Assembly (NCBI GenBank): GCA_016788705.1
Contig: JAEUSQ010000051.1
Span: forward strand, 26,673 to 90,672
DNA: 64,000 nt
Source of the DNA: Bacteroidetes Order II. bacterium
GTDB lineage: Bacteria > Bacteroidota > Rhodothermia > Rhodothermales > UBA2364
Direction of reading: 5' to 3'
The notes under the pieces were generated by a model. That model was not told the origin of the DNA. It made no database searches and saw only the letters and a list, made by a program, of their open reading frames with translations. Positions 46,566 to 56,528 of the stretch are shown here, one piece after another (position 1 is the stretch's first letter; every line of letters starts with the position of its first letter). The position numbers and the translations under genes are program-made.

Positions 46566-47327
46566 ATGCATATGGTTAACAGAAAACGAAAATTGGTCAT
46601 GGTCAGCTATTTAAGGTACATAATTGGCCTTTATGGATTATTGAGTTGGTCTGTTCAGGCACAAAAGAAGGTAACAACCCAGTCGGTATTATGGGAAGTG
46701 GTGAATCTTTCGGCTTCGGTAAAAGGATATCCGATACAAGTGGATATTCAGGAACGCCATTTTGTAACCCCTGTTGTACAACACCAGTTTTTGTTTCGGG
46801 CGCAGGCCGGAAAAGACATCGGTGCCAATTGGAAAATTTTTGGCGGCGGGTGTTATTTTCTACAAAGTCCGAATGATCCCGATGCTGAAAACCGACTTAC
46901 TGTTCCAGAACTCCGGCCACATGTTGAAGCAGGGTATCAACAAAAATACGCCTCTTGGCAGATCAGTCATCGGTACCGGGCCGAGGCACGATTTTATCAC
47001 CAGCAAACCTCAGATAAAAAAGCATTGGCTGAAGGCTATGAATTTAGCCATATGAGGTTTCGGTATCGTTTACAAGCGGTTATTCCGATAGGCCATATTT
47101 TGTCTAAAAACATAGCAATTAATCTTAATGAAGAAGTCTTATTAAATGTAGGAAAAAAAATAAAATATAATGTCTTCGACCAAAATCGCATTTATGCTGG
47201 TATTGTGGTAGGTCAGAAGAAAAATCAGGTTGAAATGGGCTATCTGAACTGGTTTCAGCAACAAAGTTCTGGCGTAGATTTTTATGATAGGCATATTCTA
47301 CGCATAGGATTTAATTATAAGATATAA
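46566..47327 (+). CDS. DUF2490 family outer-membrane-barrel-like protein
   Basis: This 253-residue protein has a signal peptide ending near SVQAQ, followed by alternating amphipathic strands with aromatic ends (HQFLFRAQAG, QISHRYRAEARFY, RFRYRLQAVIPIG, NRIYAGIVVG, VEMGYLNWFQQ). It ends in a strand finishing GFNYKI, the pattern of small beta-barrels in the DUF2490 family. The role is unknown. Its stop lies seven bases from the convergent small gene. The 196 bases between mutL and this start hold both promoters. Confidence 0.8.
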   Translation: MHMVNRKRKLVMVSYLRYIIGLYGLLSWSVQAQKKVTTQSVLWEVVNLSASVKGYPIQVDIQERHFVTPVVQHQFLFRAQAGKDIGANWKIFGGGCYFLQSPNDPDAENRLTVPELRPHVEAGYQQKYASWQISHRYRAEARFYHQQTSDKKALAEGYEFSHMRFRYRLQAVIPIGHILSKNIAINLNEEVLLNVGKKIKYNVFDQNRIYAGIVVGQKKNQVEMGYLNWFQQQSSGVDFYDRHILRIGFNYKI

Positions 47328-47334
47328 GGGGGAA

Positions 47335-47580
47335 TTATTGGAACTGTTCTTTTAATGTACGAACAATGGCGTGAATAGAGGGTTTAGAATTGTACTGATG
47401 TTGAGTGATGAAGTCATTTACCTCCCAAACAGCATAAATCTTAGGTTCAGACTGCCCCCAATATCCATAATATGCAAATAATTTATGGTCGTATAAGGCA
47501 TATCCACCCATCCCTTTGGTGTCCGGCCCTTCGGTTATCCAACTATTTTCTTTTACGGACATCAGTTCATGATACGTCAT
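47335..47580 (-). CDS. small cytoplasmic protein, unknown
   Basis: From ATG 47580 (an alternative lies three codons upstream) this encodes about 81 residues with no signal peptide or membrane helix. It contains many aromatic residues (YALYDHKLFAYYGYWG) and a likely C-terminal helix (SIHAIVRTLKEQF). Composition looks like a real folded protein and the frame fills the gap between the barrel and AarF genes. I do not recognise a family. Confidence 0.55.
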   Translation of the reverse strand: MTYHELMSVKENSWITEGPDTKGMGGYALYDHKLFAYYGYWGQSEPKIYAVWEVNDFITQHQYNSKPSIHAIVRTLKEQFQ

Positions 47581-47642
47581 GACGAACAACGATTACCTCT
47601 AAAATGATTCTGCCATCATGAATTATAAATCAGCATTTTTAA

Positions 47643-49304
47643 TTACTTCCGTGATACCCACCAAAGGCGTAAAGACATTAAAATTGAAAGTACATATCCG
47701 ATAAAACTGATGGTAGGTATTCCAAATGTTTTATGGGTTAATGGGGCCAATAAAGCAATAGATGAACCCAGTAACAGTGCTGAAGTGATGAGGGCTAATG
47801 TCAGATGATTGGCGCCACGGTGCATTTTTTCCAAAATAGGATCGAAGCCATGATGCTCAATTTGCAGTTTAAGGCGGCCTTTGCGGAGTTGCCGCATAAT
47901 TTCCCGGCCTTCAATGGGTAAGGATTTGAACAACATCCAAAACTCCAGGCCATCATTCCATAATTCCGGGACAATTTTATTCGGCATAAAGCGATCTGCC
48001 ACCAACCGTACACCAAATGGTTTGATAAATTCCATCGTCTGGAAGTTGGGTGCAATCACTTTTCCGATGCCTTCGAGCATGGCCAAAGCCCGTAAAATCA
48101 GGAAGATGCTGCCCGGCACCCGCATCCGGTTTTCGTACATGATTTTCTGTAATTGGGTGGCCAATGCAGCCATATTAGACTCAGAGACTTGTAGGGAAGC
48201 ATAGTCTTCAATAATTTCGTTTAGGTCATATTCCAACTGCCGCACGTCTTTTATCTCATCATCCACTGCCAGTCGTCTTAGATAAAAAGCCGTTGCACGC
48301 GGGTCTTTTCGGGCCATACTGATAAAGATACCCGCAAAATTCTGCTTATCCGCATCTACCAACGAACCAACCATGCCAAAATCAATGAGGCAAATGACGC
48401 CATCAGGTCGTACCAAAATATTACCGGGGTGTGGGTCTGCATGAAAGTATCCATGTTCAAAGATTTGTCTGAGGTAAATTCTCATGCCTTCTTCGGCAAT
48501 TTTTTCTGGATGAATGTCCCATTGTTTTAGTTTTTCGACATCGGTGATTTTGCACCCCCGTACCCGTTCCAATACCATCACCCGCCGTGTGGTAAGTTCT
48601 CGATAGGCTTTTGGGACATAAAAAGTGGTTTCGTTTTTGTAATAAGTACGGAATTGTTCGTAGTTGCGGGCCTCGTTGTTGTAGTCCAGCTCTTTTTGCA
48701 TGGTGCGCTCGAACGCGGTAACAAGGTCCATGACATTGGTGATGCCAATGCGTTCCAGAAAATCGGTCGTTTTTTCGGTAAGGAATTTTAAGATTTCGAG
48801 GTCTGTTTGAATGAGCCTTTCCACATTTGGGCGTTGCACCTTGACCACCACTTCGGCGCCATCGGTAAGCCGTGCCAAGTGTACTTGTCCGATGGAGGCA
48901 GATCCGATGGGGATGTCTTCAAAATACTCAAAAATCTGGGTAATAGGTTTTGCCAATTCAGCTTCAATGATGCGTCGGGCTTCGGCTGTGGGAAATGGTG
49001 GGACATGGCTTTGTAACTTTTCAAATTCGGTAATCAATTCATCCGGCAGTAAATCCGCCCGATTCGAGAGGACTTGTGCAAACTTAACATAGGTTGGCCC
49101 CAGTTCTTCGGCTACCATCCGAATGCGTTCCCATCGGCTGTATTCCATAACAGGCCGTTCTTGTCGTGTCCAAAGGGCGCGTCGCCGTTCGGAAACCAAA
49201 CCCTTGAGGGCCGTCTCGGAAATGATGCCCTCAAATCCATATTTAAATAAAACCTGAAGTATTTCGCGGATGCGGCGAATGTTTTGAAACGTGCGCGTAA
49301 GCAT
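47643..49304 (-). CDS. ABC1/UbiB (AarF) family atypical kinase
   Basis: This 553-residue member of the ADCK/UbiB family is linked to isoprenoid quinone synthesis and lipid homeostasis. The KxGQ-type helix appears as VKFAQVLSNRADLLP with Ala where Gly is usual. The Ala-rich nucleotide loop is IGSASIGQVH, the catalytic loop HADPHPGNIL and the metal loop LIDFGMVG. Two C-terminal membrane helices (LTLALITSALLLGSSIALLA and the following segment) anchor it, as in UbiB. No other quinone genes are close. The Q after the altered Gly is kept, so activity is still plausible. Confidence 0.92.
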   Translation of the reverse strand: MLTRTFQNIRRIREILQVLFKYGFEGIISETALKGLVSERRRALWTRQERPVMEYSRWERIRMVAEELGPTYVKFAQVLSNRADLLPDELITEFEKLQSHVPPFPTAEARRIIEAELAKPITQIFEYFEDIPIGSASIGQVHLARLTDGAEVVVKVQRPNVERLIQTDLEILKFLTEKTTDFLERIGITNVMDLVTAFERTMQKELDYNNEARNYEQFRTYYKNETTFYVPKAYRELTTRRVMVLERVRGCKITDVEKLKQWDIHPEKIAEEGMRIYLRQIFEHGYFHADPHPGNILVRPDGVICLIDFGMVGSLVDADKQNFAGIFISMARKDPRATAFYLRRLAVDDEIKDVRQLEYDLNEIIEDYASLQVSESNMAALATQLQKIMYENRMRVPGSIFLILRALAMLEGIGKVIAPNFQTMEFIKPFGVRLVADRFMPNKIVPELWNDGLEFWMLFKSLPIEGREIMRQLRKGRLKLQIEHHGFDPILEKMHRGANHLTLALITSALLLGSSIALLAPLTHKTFGIPTISFIGYVLSILMSLRLWWVSRK

Positions 49305-49347
49305 AAGGGGTGGGTTTTAGGTCCAACAAAGGAGGCACGGTTCTACC

Positions 49348-50001
49348 TTAGCGGCCATAAGACCGCACATATTCTGGTACCGGAATATGAGGGGGCAATA
49401 ATTCGTCGTTTATGGCAGGGCCATAAACGGTCTGAATAGGGAGAACCCCTGCCCAATAAGGCAGTCCAAGGTCTTCTGCATCATCTTTCACTCCCGCATT
49501 TCGGATTTTTGCGGAAGCCTGTTCAATGTACACCCGTACAATCATGGTGGCTTTTAGCTCTTTTTCGTTCGGAATTCGGGAATCATCCCAGCGCTGAGGA
49601 ACAAGTTTTTCCATAAACAGAGCGGTAAGGCGCATTTTTTCTTCAGGGTCTTCCACCTTCTCGCCTATTCCAAAGAGCATAGCCGAACGGTAGTTGACGG
49701 AGTGATGGAAGGCGGAACGGGCCAGAATCAGGGCGTCGGTATGGGTCACGGTGATGCAAATGGGTGCGCCCGTCGCCATGTGCCGCATCATCCGGCTGGC
49801 CTCGGAGCCATGCAGGAGGAGGTGGTCGTCGTCTCGCGCAATCAAGGTGGGGATGACGATGGGCTGTTCGTCCATCACAAAGCCTACATGTCCGATGAGG
49901 GCTTCATCCACAATAGGATAAATGACGTTGCGGTCGTAGTGGCCTCTTTCGGGTACGCGAACGACCGTATTTTTTTTGGTTTTAGGATTGGGGGTGCTCA
50001 T
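49348..50001 (-). CDS. pyridoxamine 5'-phosphate oxidase-like FMN-binding protein
   Basis: This 217-residue protein carries the split-barrel FMN-binding fold: RGHYDRNVIYPIVDEALIGHVGFV, IPTLIARDDDHLLLHGSEASRM, HSVNYRSAMLFG, and the late HWD-like segment QRWDDSRIPNEKELKATMI. It resembles the Nim/flavin-nucleotide-binding branch rather than PdxH, which needs a different C-terminus. It likely binds FMN or F420-like flavins as a small oxidoreductase. A terminator just upstream separates it from the dipeptidase gene. Confidence 0.88.
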   Translation of the reverse strand: MSTPNPKTKKNTVVRVPERGHYDRNVIYPIVDEALIGHVGFVMDEQPIVIPTLIARDDDHLLLHGSEASRMMRHMATGAPICITVTHTDALILARSAFHHSVNYRSAMLFGIGEKVEDPEEKMRLTALFMEKLVPQRWDDSRIPNEKELKATMIVRVYIEQASAKIRNAGVKDDAEDLGLPYWAGVLPIQTVYGPAINDELLPPHIPVPEYVRSYGR

Positions 50002-50027
50002 CGTAATGGGAAATAGGTTGGGTGATT

Positions 50028-50069
50028 ATTTTATAAAATGAGCCTCCACAGCAACGGTTGCGGAGGCTC
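50028..50069 (-). terminator. hairpin terminator after the M20 dipeptidase gene
   Basis: On the minus strand GAGCCTCC (50069-50062) pairs with GGAGGCTC (50047-50040). The loop itself can fold as GCAA/TTGC. It is followed by the A/T-rich ATTTTATAAAAT. Position fits the end of the dipeptidase transcript. On the plus strand the same stem is followed by TGTGTTTTT. Confidence 0.6.
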
Positions 50070-50098
50070 CTGTGTTTTTCGCAATGGATTTGCGGGCG

Positions 50099-51466
50099 TT
50101 ATCGTTTGGCGAATGCCTCCATAAAACGAACACTGGCCTCGATGCCTTTGTGGAAGCGGTCTATGCCATACTTCTCATTGGGCGAGTGAATGGCATCGGA
50201 GTCTAGACCAAAGCCCATTAAAACCGTATTTAATCCCAAGATGTTCTTGAAGTCTGCAACAATCGGGATAGAGCCGCCTTCACGGGTAAAGACGGGTTTG
50301 CGGCCATAAACGCCCTCCATCGCTTCACTGGCGGCTTGCATCGCAGGGTGATGAATGTCCACCATTGCGGCATGACCACCATGAAGTGCGGTAAATTTGA
50401 GTTTCATGGTAGGTGGCGTGTTTTCCTCGAAATACTTACGGAGCATTTCGGCCACATCGTCTGGCTGTTGATCTGGTACCAAGCGACAAGAGATTTTCGC
50501 ACCAGCTTTGGCAGGCAAGACAGTCTTGGCGCCTTCGCCTTGATAACCACCCCAGATGCCGTTCAGGTCTAAGGTTGGACGGGCCGTAATGCCTTCTAGA
50601 AGGGTAAATCCGGCTTCGGTTCTGGTTTCGACTACTTCCACCTCCGCCTTCCAGCCTGCTTCGTCGAAGGGAAGCGAGGCAAAGCCCGACCGCTCTTCGT
50701 CCGAGAGGTGACGAACAGCATCGTAGAAGCCGGGTAGGGTGACACGGTGATCTGCATCATGCAGATTGGTGATCAGGCGGCATAATTCATTGAGTGGATT
50801 GTGTACGCCACCGCCATATACGCCGGAATGAAGGTCTCGGTTGGGTCCGGTTAATTCTACCTCCACATAGGCCAATCCACGCAAACCATAAGTGATACTG
50901 GGTACATTTTCAGCAAAGAGCGAGGTGTCGGAGATCACCACAATATCGGCGGCCAATCTTTCTTTGTTGGCTTCCAGAAATTGTGAAAGGTGTGCAGAGC
51001 CTACTTCTTCTTCCCCTTCGATAATAAACTTCAGGTTGAGCGGAAGTTGGCCCTCGCCTTTGAGCCATGCCTCTGCGGCTTTGACGTGCATAAAGGCTTG
51101 GCCTTTGTCATCACAGGAGCCACGGGCATAAATCAATCCATCTTTGATGACAGGCTCAAAGGGTGGGGAGTCCCACAATTCCAATGGATCCGGAGGTTGT
51201 ACATCGTAGTGCCCATACACCAAAACGGTAGGAAGTTGGGCATCTCGGATGTGTTCTGCATACACCACAGGATGGCCGAGTGTGGGCATGATTTCGACGT
51301 GGGCCATTCCAATATTTCGTAGGTTCTCGGCAAGCCATTCGGCGGCTTTCTTGACATCTCCTGCATGGTTTGAGTCTGCACTCACCGAAGGAATACGTAG
51401 CCATTCGAGCAATTCCGAGACCTGTTGGTCGGCATGGCTGGCGGCATATGTTAAGGCTTTTTGCAT
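50099..51466 (-). CDS. M20 family metallodipeptidase
   Basis: This 455-residue zinc peptidase is of the CNDP/carnosinase-like group. Metal and catalytic motifs are VYGHYDVQPPDP (His and catalytic Asp), RGSCDDKGQAF (bridging Asp), EGEEEVGS (catalytic Glu pair) and DTSLF, with the dimerisation lid marked by RDLHSGVYGG and GGSIPIV. No signal peptide, so it acts in the cytoplasm on dipeptides, probably for nutrient recycling. It stands alone, read toward a terminator. Length is normal and no key residue is missing. Confidence 0.93.
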   Translation of the reverse strand: MQKALTYAASHADQQVSELLEWLRIPSVSADSNHAGDVKKAAEWLAENLRNIGMAHVEIMPTLGHPVVYAEHIRDAQLPTVLVYGHYDVQPPDPLELWDSPPFEPVIKDGLIYARGSCDDKGQAFMHVKAAEAWLKGEGQLPLNLKFIIEGEEEVGSAHLSQFLEANKERLAADIVVISDTSLFAENVPSITYGLRGLAYVEVELTGPNRDLHSGVYGGGVHNPLNELCRLITNLHDADHRVTLPGFYDAVRHLSDEERSGFASLPFDEAGWKAEVEVVETRTEAGFTLLEGITARPTLDLNGIWGGYQGEGAKTVLPAKAGAKISCRLVPDQQPDDVAEMLRKYFEENTPPTMKLKFTALHGGHAAMVDIHHPAMQAASEAMEGVYGRKPVFTREGGSIPIVADFKNILGLNTVLMGFGLDSDAIHSPNEKYGIDRFHKGIEASVRFMEAFAKR

Positions 51467-51530
51467 AGCGGTTTATTTTATTGGAGCAGATGAAGTTGTT
51501 CTCAAGATACAATCAGAATCGGGGAGAAGC

Positions 51531-52241
51531 CTAAATTTTGGAAGCGTTTTCGGTGATTTTAAGCAGGCGGCGCACTTCTTCTACATCGGTCTCCATCCAT
51601 GTACTGGTTGCCCTACCAGTGGTGCGTTCTACCCTTTTCCGTAACGAGGCATGAAGTTCCGTTGCGCCTGTTTTTTTGGCAATGGCAAGGGCATTTTGGG
51701 AAGTTATGCCACCGCCGGGCAAAATAGTTATTCGTTCTTGTGCTTCCCGAATCAAGCGGACGAGGTTTGGAATGCCCTCAAAAGCGGTATGGGCCAAGCC
51801 CGATGTGAGAATACGTGTAAATCCCATATAAACAAGGATTTTCAATGCCTCCATCTCATCGGGAACCAAGTCGAAGGCCCGGTGGAAAACAGTTTCCATA
51901 CCTTGGGCAGCATCCAACATGCGGTAACAAGCCTCTGTATCTATGGTTCCATCCGGCGCAAGTGCGCCCAAAACGACGCCTTCTACGCCTTCCGATTTGC
52001 AAATATGAATGTCTTCTAACATAACTGCGAGTTCATCTGGTTGGTAGCAAAAATCGCCACCCCGTGGCCGGATCAACACCATGATGGGGATATTCAACCG
52101 ACGTTTAAGGTGGCGAATCATTCCCAAACTGGGTGTGGTTCCGCCTTCCGAGAGGTTTTCGCAGAGTTCTATGCGGTGTGCACCCCCTTGCATGGCTGCC
52201 ATAGCAGATTGAAAGTTGGCGGCACAAATTTCCAACGTCAT
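51531..52241 (-). CDS. cutC: CutC family protein
   Basis: This 236-residue TIM-barrel protein matches CutC: LEICAANFQSA, GAHRIELCENLSEGGTTPS, IMVLIRPRGGDF, GVVLGALAPDG, FHRAFDL, ILTSG and ILPGGGIT. CutC was named for copper tolerance, but a direct copper role has been questioned and the activity is unsettled. It is cytoplasmic and single-copy here. It is separated from rfbB on the other strand by a 105-base divergent gap. Confidence 0.93.
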   Translation of the reverse strand: MTLEICAANFQSAMAAMQGGAHRIELCENLSEGGTTPSLGMIRHLKRRLNIPIMVLIRPRGGDFCYQPDELAVMLEDIHICKSEGVEGVVLGALAPDGTIDTEACYRMLDAAQGMETVFHRAFDLVPDEMEALKILVYMGFTRILTSGLAHTAFEGIPNLVRLIREAQERITILPGGGITSQNALAIAKKTGATELHASLRKRVERTTGRATSTWMETDVEEVRRLLKITENASKI

Positions 52242-52346
52242 GAATGGATGATTTGGTTCAAGGATTTTTAGGCGCGTTTGGATCTCGCATTCAAAGCCTT
52301 AGTTTAGGATATTATAACCCAAAAAGAAAGGATCAAAGTCATTAAA

Positions 52347-53432
52347 ATGCAAAACATAAAAACCTTTTTGGTCACTGGTGGATGCGGTTTTATTGGTTCT
52401 GCCTTGGTTCGCTGGTTGATTCCAAAAAAAACAGTTCGGGTCGTGAATGTGGATGCGTTGACCTATGCCGGAAATCTGGCCTCGGTGGCTTCGGTAGCTG
52501 ATTCGCCGAATTACATCTTTTTGCAGGCGGATATTTCGGATGCGCCTACCATGCAAGCCGTTTTTGAGGCACATCAACCTGATGCCGTGGTGCACCTCGC
52601 GGCAGAAAGCCATGTGGATCGTTCAATTGATGGTCCTGCAACGTTTATCCAAACCAATATTGTGGGTACTTATACGCTTTTAGAAGCGGCGCGACAGTAT
52701 TGGCAGGCATTACCTCGCTCGAAAAGAAATGATTTTCGCTTCCTACATGTATCTACTGATGAAGTATTTGGTTCACTGGGTAATACCGGACTCTTTCAGG
52801 AAGACACGCCATACCAGCCGAATTCGCCTTATTCTGCCAGCAAAGCTGCTTCCGATCATTTGGTGCGTGCATGGTATCATACCTATGGCCTGCCCGTTTT
52901 AACCACCAATTGCTCCAATAATTATGGCCCCTATCAATTTCCCGAAAAACTAATTCCAGTGGTCATTCTAAAAGCCCTTGCGGGTGCAGCAATTCCGGTG
53001 TATGGCAAGGGAGAAAATGTACGAGACTGGTTGTTTGTGGACGACCATGTTCGGGCATTGTGGCGGGTGTTGCAACAGGGAATACCCGGCGAGACGTATA
53101 ATATTGGCGGATGGAATGAGCAAACCAATCTCTCGGTGGTACATGCCATCTGCCAGATATTAGAGGAACTTCGTCCTACTAAAACGCCTTATTCCCGTCA
53201 GATTACCTTGGTTGCCGATCGTCCCGGCCATGATTTCCGTTATGCGATGGATGCAACCAAAATAGATCGGGCGTTAGGGTGGAGGCCACAAGAAACCTTT
53301 GATTCCGGCCTCCACAAAACCGTTAGATGGTATATAGAAAATCCGGAATGGTGGCAAAATGTTGTTTCCGGTGTATATCGTCTGGAACGATTGGGAACGA
53401 AAACCCCAAAGGATGGAGGGAAAAACGAATGA
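52347..53432 (+). CDS. rfbB: dTDP-glucose 4,6-dehydratase
   Basis: This 361-residue extended SDR enzyme makes dTDP-4-keto-6-deoxyglucose, the branch point to rhamnose and other deoxysugars of surface glycans. The NAD loop [33 protein letters not shown], catalytic [29 protein letters not shown] and the late [12 protein letters not shown] are all standard. It overlaps rfbA by ATGA. The remaining rhamnose genes rfbC and rfbD are not in the window, so they lie elsewhere or another sugar is made. Confidence 0.96.
   Translation: MQNIKTFLVTGGCGFIGSALVRWLIPKKTVRVVNVDALTYAGNLASVASVADSPNYIFLQADISDAPTMQAVFEAHQPDAVVHLAAESHVDRSIDGPATFIQTNIVGTYTLLEAARQYWQALPRSKRNDFRFLHVSTDEVFGSLGNTGLFQEDTPYQPNSPYSASKAASDHLVRAWYHTYGLPVLTTNCSNNYGPYQFPEKLIPVVILKALAGAAIPVYGKGENVRDWLFVDDHVRALWRVLQQGIPGETYNIGGWNEQTNLSVVHAICQILEELRPTKTPYSRQITLVADRPGHDFRYAMDATKIDRALGWRPQETFDSGLHKTVRWYIENPEWWQNVVSGVYRLERLGTKTPKDGGKNE
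53415..53420 (+). promoter_or_regulatory. Shine-Dalgarno site that fixes the rfbA start
   Basis: GGAGGG lies inside the end of rfbB, eight bases before ATG 53429, the same spacing as at the ABC-F gene. It supports the short rfbA start. Confidence 0.65.
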
Positions 53433-54295
53433 AAGGAATCATTCTGGCGGGTGGAACTGGCTCTCGGTTGTGGCCTGTCACCTATGCAATCAGTAAACAA
53501 TTATTGCCGGTTTATGATAAACCAATGATCTATTATCCCCTTTCTACGCTGATGTTGGCCAGTATTCGAGATGTTTTGATCATCACTACTCCACACGAAG
53601 CACCATTATTCCGTCATTTGTTGGGAGATGGAACACAATGGGGAATGAACCTACAGTATGCTGTTCAGCCAAAGCCGGAAGGATTGGCACAAGCCTTTAT
53701 TATTGGCCGTACTTTTGTGGATGGCGAGGCGGTTTGTTTGATTCTGGGAGATAATATTTTTTATGGGGCTGGTTTGCAAGAAAAACTGCACCTGGCTTCG
53801 GGCCGTACAAACGGGGGGGTGGTTTTTGGGTATCAAGTACGTGACCCACATCGTTATGGGGTGGTTACGTTTGATGCCAAGGGAAAAGCTACGCATATTG
53901 AGGAAAAACCTCAAAAACCACGCTCGAACTATGCGGTTACGGGGCTATATTTCTACGACCAACACGTAACCGACATTGCTGCGACGCTAAAACCTTCTGC
54001 CCGTGGGGAACTGGAAATCACGGATGTGAACAATGTTTATCTTGAAAAAGGAGAACTGGAGGTCATGCTGTTGGGGCGGGGGTACACGTGGTTGGATACC
54101 GGAACCCACGAGTCTTTACTCCAAGCGGCCAATTTTGTTCAGACCATCGAGGAACGACAAGGACTGAAAATTGCTTGTCCGGAAGAAATTGCTTTTGAAA
54201 ATGGATGGATTACCAAAGAACAACTCTTTGAACGTGCAGAGCGATTGGAAAAAAGCGCGTATGGCGCGTATCTACGGTCCTTGCTGGGTGCTTAA
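53429..54295 (+). CDS. rfbA: glucose-1-phosphate thymidylyltransferase
   Basis: This 288-residue enzyme condenses glucose-1-phosphate with dTTP to give dTDP-glucose, the substrate of RfbB. It opens with [15 protein letters not shown] and continues with [64 protein letters not shown] and [14 protein letters not shown] 53429 overlaps the rfbB stop and has an SD; the longer frame reading back into rfbB is rejected. The enzyme is normally a tetramer inhibited by dTDP-rhamnose. Confidence 0.96.
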   Translation: MKGIILAGGTGSRLWPVTYAISKQLLPVYDKPMIYYPLSTLMLASIRDVLIITTPHEAPLFRHLLGDGTQWGMNLQYAVQPKPEGLAQAFIIGRTFVDGEAVCLILGDNIFYGAGLQEKLHLASGRTNGGVVFGYQVRDPHRYGVVTFDAKGKATHIEEKPQKPRSNYAVTGLYFYDQHVTDIAATLKPSARGELEITDVNNVYLEKGELEVMLLGRGYTWLDTGTHESLLQAANFVQTIEERQGLKIACPEEIAFENGWITKEQLFERAERLEKSAYGAYLRSLLGA

Positions 54296-54324
54296 TCGCA
54301 CATATTTCTTATGGTATCACCTTG

Positions 54325-55311
54325 TTATTTAAAAGATTTAAGAGTGCTTGGTTTTGTCGGGTCTAAAGCGGCTTCATTCCGGACCAAGAGCGTATCCGCC
54401 GTTTGTCCAAAATGATCGGTGATGTTGGGATTTGCGCCTCCGTTTCTTAGTTTCTCCATCATGGCTTTGTTGTGTTGTAGGGCGGCAAGGTGTAGGGCGG
54501 TTCCGCCTTGCCAACCTTCCACATTCTTTCGGTTGGGGTCGGCACCTGCAGCCAAGAGGGCATCAACGATTGCCATGTGATTGGCCCGAACAGCAGCCAT
54601 CAGCGCGGTATAACCTGTGGCATTGGTGGCATTTGGGTTTGCGCCTTTTTTGAGGAGAACATTGACCAGCGATACATTTCCGAGATAGGATGCAGAAATC
54701 AGAGGCGGGGTTGTCTGTCGGTCTCCCACATTTGCATTTGCTCCGGCATCTAAAAGCAACTGCGTAACAGCCGAGTGATTGCGTTGGATCGCATACTGGA
54801 GGGCTGTGCGGCGGGTCTGGTCGGTTGCCTCTAATGCCGGATTGGCTTGCAGTAACTGCTCCATTACATAAGCATTTCCGGACTTGGCCCCCATCATGAG
54901 CGCAGAACGCCCCCACGGATCTTGTACATCCACCTTGGGATGATATGCCATCATGCGCGTCACAATCCGGGTGCGGCCATATGCCGATGCTTCCACGAGA
55001 GGGACAAAGCCGTCTGAAAAGACTTGGTCTGGTTTGGCCCCATGTAGCATCAATAAATTGGTCGGCTGAAAATAGTTTTTTTGTATCCCGATTCGCCAAG
55101 CCGCACCATCGGCAACGTCTGGTTTCATCCCCGCTTCTAAAAACCACTGCACTTCTTGTAAACGATAGGCCGAAAACGCCTCTATGAAAGCCGTTTCGGT
55201 AAAAGGTATTTTTCTCTCCTGCAACTTGGCGCGGGCCTGTTCTGGCGTGGGATGCTCGATACATGCCGCTAAGGAAAAAGTAAAACACAAAAACAAAAGT
55301 CTATGCCGCAT
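54325..55311 (-). CDS. ankyrin-repeat lipoprotein
   Basis: From ATG 55311 the 328-residue product has a lipoprotein signal with lipobox LAAC (Cys17), then roughly eight ankyrin repeats from about residue 40 to the end. Repeat marks such as GRTRIVTRMM, WGRSALMMGAKSGNA, RRTALQYAIQRNHSAV, GYTALMAAVRANHMAI and GGTALHLAALQHN recur about every 33 residues. Ankyrin domains bind proteins, so this should be a periplasmic or outer-membrane scaffold. No partner is evident. It converges on rfbA with 29 bases between the stops. Confidence 0.88.
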   Translation of the reverse strand: MRHRLLFLCFTFSLAACIEHPTPEQARAKLQERKIPFTETAFIEAFSAYRLQEVQWFLEAGMKPDVADGAAWRIGIQKNYFQPTNLLMLHGAKPDQVFSDGFVPLVEASAYGRTRIVTRMMAYHPKVDVQDPWGRSALMMGAKSGNAYVMEQLLQANPALEATDQTRRTALQYAIQRNHSAVTQLLLDAGANANVGDRQTTPPLISASYLGNVSLVNVLLKKGANPNATNATGYTALMAAVRANHMAIVDALLAAGADPNRKNVEGWQGGTALHLAALQHNKAMMEKLRNGGANPNITDHFGQTADTLLVRNEAALDPTKPSTLKSFK

Positions 55312-55559
55312 ACACACCAGTTGAACTATTTTTGAGACGAGTGAACTTTAAAAAATACAGGATTGTTGGGGTGGTGAAAGGTGGATTCGTGTAGAAGACG
55401 TTGCTTCTGGCGGGTACTACTTGTAACTTTGGTGTGTCGTAGTTGGCATTTTAAACACTCACCGGATTAGAAACGTCTTTAGAGGGTTTGCTGTTGATGG
55501 GTTTCTGGTTCGGTCAAACATGTTCAAATATCACTTCCATCAGAATTTTTTGTTGCGCT

Positions 55560-56528
55560 GTGTCCATAAAAGCATTTATCAAGCCCTTACTAACCATCAC
55601 CTGTATGCTACTTCTGATATGGTTTATCCGTTGGGATCAGATCATACAGACCATTCGTAGTGCCGATTGGCGTTTCGCGGGCGTGTCTCTCCTCTTGCTG
55701 ACCTTAAATATATATCTTCAGACGGTAATTTGGCAGACGTTGGTTCGCCGTCTTTTTCCTGAAGAACAGTTTTTTCAATCGCTGGGCGCTGTTTTGGTTG
55801 GGCAAACCCTTGGTTTGTTTACCCCCGCACGCTTGGGAGATTTTGTGGGGCGGGCTTATTATTTAGACCATCAAAATAAATGGGAGTTGGCAGCCCTAAC
55901 AGGTGCGCAACAACTCGTTGCCCTAGCCTGCTACATCGGTTTTGGAATACCTGCATTGCTTTATTTTCTAATGTTCCACCTCCGACTACACGCATTTATC
56001 TGGTATTTGGTTCTCATTACGGGGATAGGCACTTTGTTACTTTTAATAACGGTATTTTTACATCCACGTGCAGTCTATCGCTATATTACAAACCGGTTTC
56101 CATACCCGCATGTTCTTAAAACATTCAGTTTTTTACGCCACCTTCGGCTTCAGGATGTGTACTGGCTTTTTGGGTTAACGTCTTTTCGGTACATCGTTTT
56201 CTCGGTGCAGTGTCTGTTGATCTTGTATGCATTCGGCGCCCAAATCCATTGGATGGATGCCGTTATTGCCATTGCCTTGTTTTTCTATGCCAACAGTGTA
56301 GTTCCATCACCCGCTTTGGCTGGTTTGGGGGTAAGAGAGGGTTCGGCTGTTTTTTTTATGGGGTTCTTTGGGGTCTCTGCGGCCACGGCCTTCAGTACTT
56401 CCTTGCTACTCTATGTGATCAATATTATACTTCCGGCGATAATGGGGTTGCCCCTTATTTTGCGCCTTAAACTTGGTACGGCCGCTTCCTCGGAACGGAT
56501 TCTGCCCAAAGTGAATCCGCCCTCATGA
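55560..56528 (+). CDS. lysylphosphatidylglycerol synthase TM-region family protein
   Basis: This 322-residue multi-helix membrane protein matches the UPF0104/LPG-synthase transmembrane family: IRWDQIIQTIRSADWRF, a GLFTPARLGDFVGRAYYL segment, and late helices with ANSVVPSPALAGLGVREG. Such proteins act as lipid flippases or membrane partners for glycolipid and polyprenyl-glycan synthesis. GTG 55560 gives the usual N-terminus (SIKAFIKPLL before the first helix); an ATG at 55497 would add 21 residues ahead of it. It overlaps the next glycosyltransferase by ATGA, which ties it to glycan work. Confidence 0.85.
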   Translation: MSIKAFIKPLLTITCMLLLIWFIRWDQIIQTIRSADWRFAGVSLLLLTLNIYLQTVIWQTLVRRLFPEEQFFQSLGAVLVGQTLGLFTPARLGDFVGRAYYLDHQNKWELAALTGAQQLVALACYIGFGIPALLYFLMFHLRLHAFIWYLVLITGIGTLLLLITVFLHPRAVYRYITNRFPYPHVLKTFSFLRHLRLQDVYWLFGLTSFRYIVFSVQCLLILYAFGAQIHWMDAVIAIALFFYANSVVPSPALAGLGVREGSAVFFMGFFGVSAATAFSTSLLLYVINIILPAIMGLPLILRLKLGTAASSERILPKVNPPS

